Below are positions 43,814-47,234 of a stretch of DNA of 47,234 bases, one piece after another; position 1 is the stretch's first letter, and the number at the start of each line of letters is the position of its first letter. Below the pieces are notes generated by a model. That model did no database searches, had not been told where the DNA came from, and saw nothing but the letters and a program-made list of their open reading frames with translations. Both the position numbers and the translations under genes were made by a program. This DNA is from Neocallimastix lanati (nom. inval.) (taxonomy: Eukaryota; Neocallimastigomycota; Neocallimastigomycetes; Neocallimastigales; Neocallimastigaceae). The stretch lies in contig JACVTC010000321.1 in assembly GCA_016946835.1 (NCBI GenBank), positions 1 through 47,234 on the forward strand, read 5' to 3'.

Positions 43814-44750
43814 TTTTGTGAACTTAATTCGTAAATTTTATTTGTTATAATAAAACATTTATTTTTACTTATAATAATTAATAAAAATAATAATAATAAT
43901 AAAAAAAAAAAAAAAATATATATATTATATATATATATTATTTATATATAATAATTCAAAAAAAAAAAATTACATTTTAGAAGAGCACTTCCGCTTAATT
44001 CTTATTTATTATTAAAATAATTACTTCCATTAAGAGAGTTTGTTCTATCTGGAAAGTCTATCAAGAGGATTTTTCAAGATATTGAAAAACTTGGAATAAT
44101 TAGTTTTATTCAACAATAATAAATAAGTTTTATAATTATTAATATTAAATTTTTATTTTCTTAATATTAGAATACTAAATTCATTCAGTACCTACCATCA
44201 GGGAGAGCGGCTGTTAGATGAAAAACTCTATAGCTAAAGGCTCATCGATTGGGATAGGTGAATTAAGTAATTCCGTATTATTAACTAAATAAAAATTATT
44301 ATTATTAATTATTTCTAAAATCAGCATCGTTTTCCGGGAATATACAATATATGGTAATTTATTAGTGGCTTGATTAAATTCAGGTATAATAAATTATTAA
44401 AATAACTTTTTATTAGAGAGTAGATAAGAGCGTTTACTTGTATAAGCGGGGGAGTAGAGCGCTATTTAATAAGGTTTCAATATTAGACCTTTAATTGAAA
44501 AATCCATAAAGCCCTTGTTTCAATAGGCAGGAACAGTTAAAGGTTACTTGGAACTGACGGTTAAATAGTGGAGGTCGAAAGACGCAGAGTAAATGCTTGC
44601 GGGAATCGAAAATAATAATAAAGTTATAACAATATATTTGATTGTCCCTTATTAAAATATATACAAAAAAAAAATATACTAATTTATATAATAATAATTC
44701 TACTAACAAGCCTTTTCTATCGCTAAAAACTATTCTTCATTTGGAATTTG

Positions 44751-44799
<49 letters not shown>

Positions 44800-45162
44800 T
44801 CATTAATATTTGTCTTCCTTTTTAATAAGATTTACTTCATCATTTTTTTTAAAAATCCATATAAAAAAAATATCTTCTATAATAATTATTTTCCTTTTAA
44901 TAGGATTTACTTTATCATTTATTTTTTTGTTAAAATCAAAAAAAAAAAAAAAAAAAAAAAAGATTTTCTTTATCATTTTTTTTTGTTAAAATCTATATAT
45001 ATATATAAATATTATAAAATAAATTTCTTTTAAAACTATATTTTAAATAAAATAAATAAAAAAATAAATATATATATATATATCCCATATAAAAAAAAAA
45101 AAAAAAAAAAAAATTTTTTTTATATTCGTTTCTATTTAAGCAATTTTGTGTTCTTTGTGTTC

Positions 45163-45209
<47 letters not shown>
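43613..45209 (+). other. Leader of element E
   Basis: No supported ORF. Homopolymer-rich flanks surround a GC-richer part (about 43980-44620) with structured-looking segments (around CAGGGAGAGCGGCTG, GGAGGTCGAAAGACGC and GGGGGAGTAGAGCGC). Three imperfect repeats of a TTTTAATA-GATTTACTT-ATCATTT unit lie at about 44800-45000. A pure poly(A) run of 40 ends in the gag ATG (45171-45210). Confidence 0.6.
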
Positions 45210-45212
<3 letters not shown>

Positions 45213-46535
45213 AAGATTAGCGAAATAGCTAAATTATTGCCACGACTTGGTAGTTTCGATAGGGACATAGAATCATGGGCTGAAGAGTTCAATAGGGTAA
45301 TGGAACTCTCAGATATTGATGACCCTAGAAAAATGTTTGCTTGGGCAAAAGAATGTGTTCCTGGACGATTAAAAGGAAGTAATTGAAGATCTTAAAGAAG
45401 AAGATGAAGAGGCTGAAATGATCATATATCCAAGTATTACGGATATTAAAACAGCCATTGAAAAATTTTTAGATATTACTCCTCAAGAAAAATGCTTTAA
45501 CCTAAAATCACTCAAAATACAAAAGGGTGAATCAATTAAAGACTTTAACTGGAGATACGGTAAATTATACGGATCACTTACTCCAGAAAGTCAAGCATTT
45601 ATTACTATTAATGATTACACGGATTCATTATTAAGGTCGTCCATATGCTAGAAAGGAAGTAATAACTTCTCAACCAGCTAATTTAGAAGAAGCATTTAAA
45701 ATAGCTGAACTTGCAGAGACTGCATCTGAAATTGCCCAATAGAAATAGAAATGTCGTTATGTTTACCAATACTTATGGAGGTCTAAATTCTATTTTTCCA
45801 GATAATTATAGTAATAATTATAATAATAGAAATTATAGCAATCCTAATAATTATGAATACAATAATTATCGCCTAATTATAATAATTATAACTATAATAA
45901 TTATAATAATTATAATAAAAATAATGGTTATAATCATTCAAATAATTATAAATAATTATCGAAATTCTTATAATAATAATTATAACTCTATTAATAACAG
46001 AAATATAAATCATTTCCGAAATGGTTATAATAGTGGTAATAATTATAATAACAATAATCCAAATTTTAACAACATGAATAATAACTTTAGCAATAATAAG
46101 TATCCGGAATTAAAAACAATTTAAGAAATCAAAATTTTATGTCTAATAATATTAAGCTAAATTGTTTTAAATGTCATCAACCTGGTCATAGGATGCAAGA
46201 TTGTCCTTATACTTATCAAGAACTAGCTGATATGGAAGCTACTGGAAGACTTAACAACAATAATCTCTACATTACAAATAACAGCAATACAAAGAAATCA
46301 TAACCTAAACAATAATAATAACTATGATGGTAATTATAATATTAGTAATTTAAATAGAAACTCTAATATTAATACTAATAATGTAAATAATTATAACTCA
46401 AATGGAAACTTTAATGTTAATACTAATTATAATAATACTAGTTATAAACAGTTCAAATCCTAATCATAATAACATAGATCCTATTAATAATAACCAAAAT
46501 TTCTTTAATAATAATAATCAACCTTTAAACTTCTA
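45210..46535 (+). pseudogene. gag: Broken gag of element E
   Basis: The ATG is at 45210 and the first frame stops after 58 codons at 45384-45386. The following frames continue a Gag related to A and B: EVIEDL near 45375, an acidic stretch, then KIQKGESIKDFNWRYGKLY, which corresponds to the KIKDFNVRYRTLY region of A. Further breaks occur near 45630, 45739 and 45870. An Asn/Tyr-rich segment (about 45800-46120) is AAT-repeat coding. A zinc knuckle CFKC-4-GH-4-C lies at about 46160-46205. The heptamer and hairpin follow. Confidence 0.8.
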
Positions 46536-46557
46536 AATGGGAGAAGAAATACTCCCA
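46524..46557 (+). promoter_or_regulatory. gag-pol -1 frameshift signal, element E
   Basis: TTTAAAC (46524-46530), 7-nt spacer, TGGGAG (46538-46543), 8-nt loop, CTCCCA (46552-46557). Same layout as in A and B although the surrounding gene is decayed. Confidence 0.78.
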
Positions 46558-47234
46558 TAAATCAAACCAATACAACTCTTTTAACTAATTCACTTACTGG
46601 AACTAAAGAATCTTCGAATATAGAAGATAATAAAGAAAGCCATTGTAGCTGAAAGAAGAAGTAGAAAAACTAATGAAAATAAACCATAAGAAAGCAACTA
46701 AGAAAAGTTTAAAAGAAAATCCTCAACCAATTAAAGTTCCATCAAATAATCAGAACAAATGGAAATGGAACCAGAAAGTGAAACTAATAGTAATAATAAA
46801 AGAAATGAAACAGAAGCGTTAAATCATCTTGATCCATCTTTTATAAATGAACCCTCAATTGAAGAAGCAAAAAGAAGAAACAAGAAAGAAAGAGCAAAAG
46901 AAATAAAAGAATTAGCTAAAGAAATACAACTTCCAAATGAAAAAAGGTAGAAAAATCCAATAAGGAAAATATTACAAAAAAATTAAAAATAACAGGAAAT
47001 CAAGATAATTATAATATAGTGGACGATATTGGAAATAAGTTCGCTAATATTACCATCGGACAGTTGCTCAATATCAATCCTAAATTGAGAACTGAATTAT
47101 CTAAAGCCTTAAAGTTTACAACAATTATAAAAGATGAAGAAACAATCTTATCAACAATTAAGAAAGATAAGATTGTAAAAACAAAATGTAAGGTAGAAAA
47201 CGTAGAAACTACAGTATATTTAGATTCCTGTTCT
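46530..47234 (+). pseudogene. pol: Broken start of element E pol (runs off window)
   Basis: In the -1 frame it begins LLNGRR, as in A, and is open to a stop near 46650. Other frames carry the rest: a Lys/Glu-rich part (46759-46950), then NITIGQLLNINPKLRTEL (about 47050-47100), matching SITIGQLLNACPKIRSQL of A. At the window end YLDSCS is the protease active-site motif. Several frameshifts. Confidence 0.8.

Larger units (their letters stand above)
43219..47234 (+). mobile_element. Ty3/Gypsy element E, 5' part, degenerate
   Basis: 5' LTR 43219-43586, PBS 43595-43612, a 1.6-kb leader, broken gag (45210 to about 46530) and the start of broken pol, running off the window at the protease. It is related to A and B by Gag and Pol sequence and by the frameshift module, but has a different LTR and a different PBS. 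Confidence 0.85.

Noticed and set aside
45711-46124. 137-codon Asn/Ile-rich open frame
   Set aside because: Not a separate gene: a piece of broken element E gag in which the AAT-repeat segment shifts frame from Asn to Ile codons.

Overview
This window is eukaryotic, extremely AT-rich DNA made almost entirely of LTR retrotransposons packed around three nuclear tRNA genes. I see no host protein-coding gene. Long A/T homopolymers, TA and TTA microsatellites, intronless tRNA genes with eukaryotic boxes, and Ty3/Gypsy-type gag-pol elements point to a very AT-rich fungus or protist. Anaerobic gut fungi and dictyostelids are two lineages that look like this, but the sequence alone does not fix the organism.

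Layout. The dominant structure is a giant inverted repeat. Positions 1-13701 are the near-identical reverse complement of 27769-41512, so each arm is at least 13.7 kb and the left arm probably continues beyond the window. Each arm holds, from the outside inward: a Ty3-like element (family A; complete only on the right, 35124-43214); a tRNA-Ser(UGA)/tRNA-Cys(GCA) pair; tRNA-Trp(CCA); a short non-autonomous LTR element (family C); a solo LTR of family B; and about 2.4 kb of older LTR-like relics. The spacer between the arms (13702-27768) holds a complete, apparently very young family B element on the minus strand (13703-22808, LTRs that look identical) and about 5 kb of decayed AT-rich sequence. 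Outside the right arm, a fourth element (family E, 43219 to the window end) abuts element A. Its gag and pol are broken.

How the parts work together. A and B each encode Gag with a CCHC zinc knuckle, and Pol with protease, reverse transcriptase, RNase H and integrase in Ty3/Gypsy order. A, B and C share one 17-nt primer binding site and a G-rich polypurine tract, so C could plausibly use the A/B machinery. Pol is probably made by -1 frameshifting at a canonical TTTAAAC heptamer followed by a 6-bp hairpin. This is present in A, B and E, with a compensatory base-pair swap in B. The long gag leaders carry a conserved block of about 160 nt that looks like a structured RNA (A, B and one orphan copy). 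They also carry tandem hairpin arrays whose sequence differs between families A, B and C while the pairing is kept. Elements A and C start 17 and 14 bp upstream of the mature 5' ends of tRNA genes, as expected for Ty3-style targeting of the RNA polymerase III start site.

Limits. All alignments and foldings were done by eye. Arm identity, covariation statistics and database novelty still have to be computed. A large inverted repeat in a long-read assembly may also be an assembly artefact.
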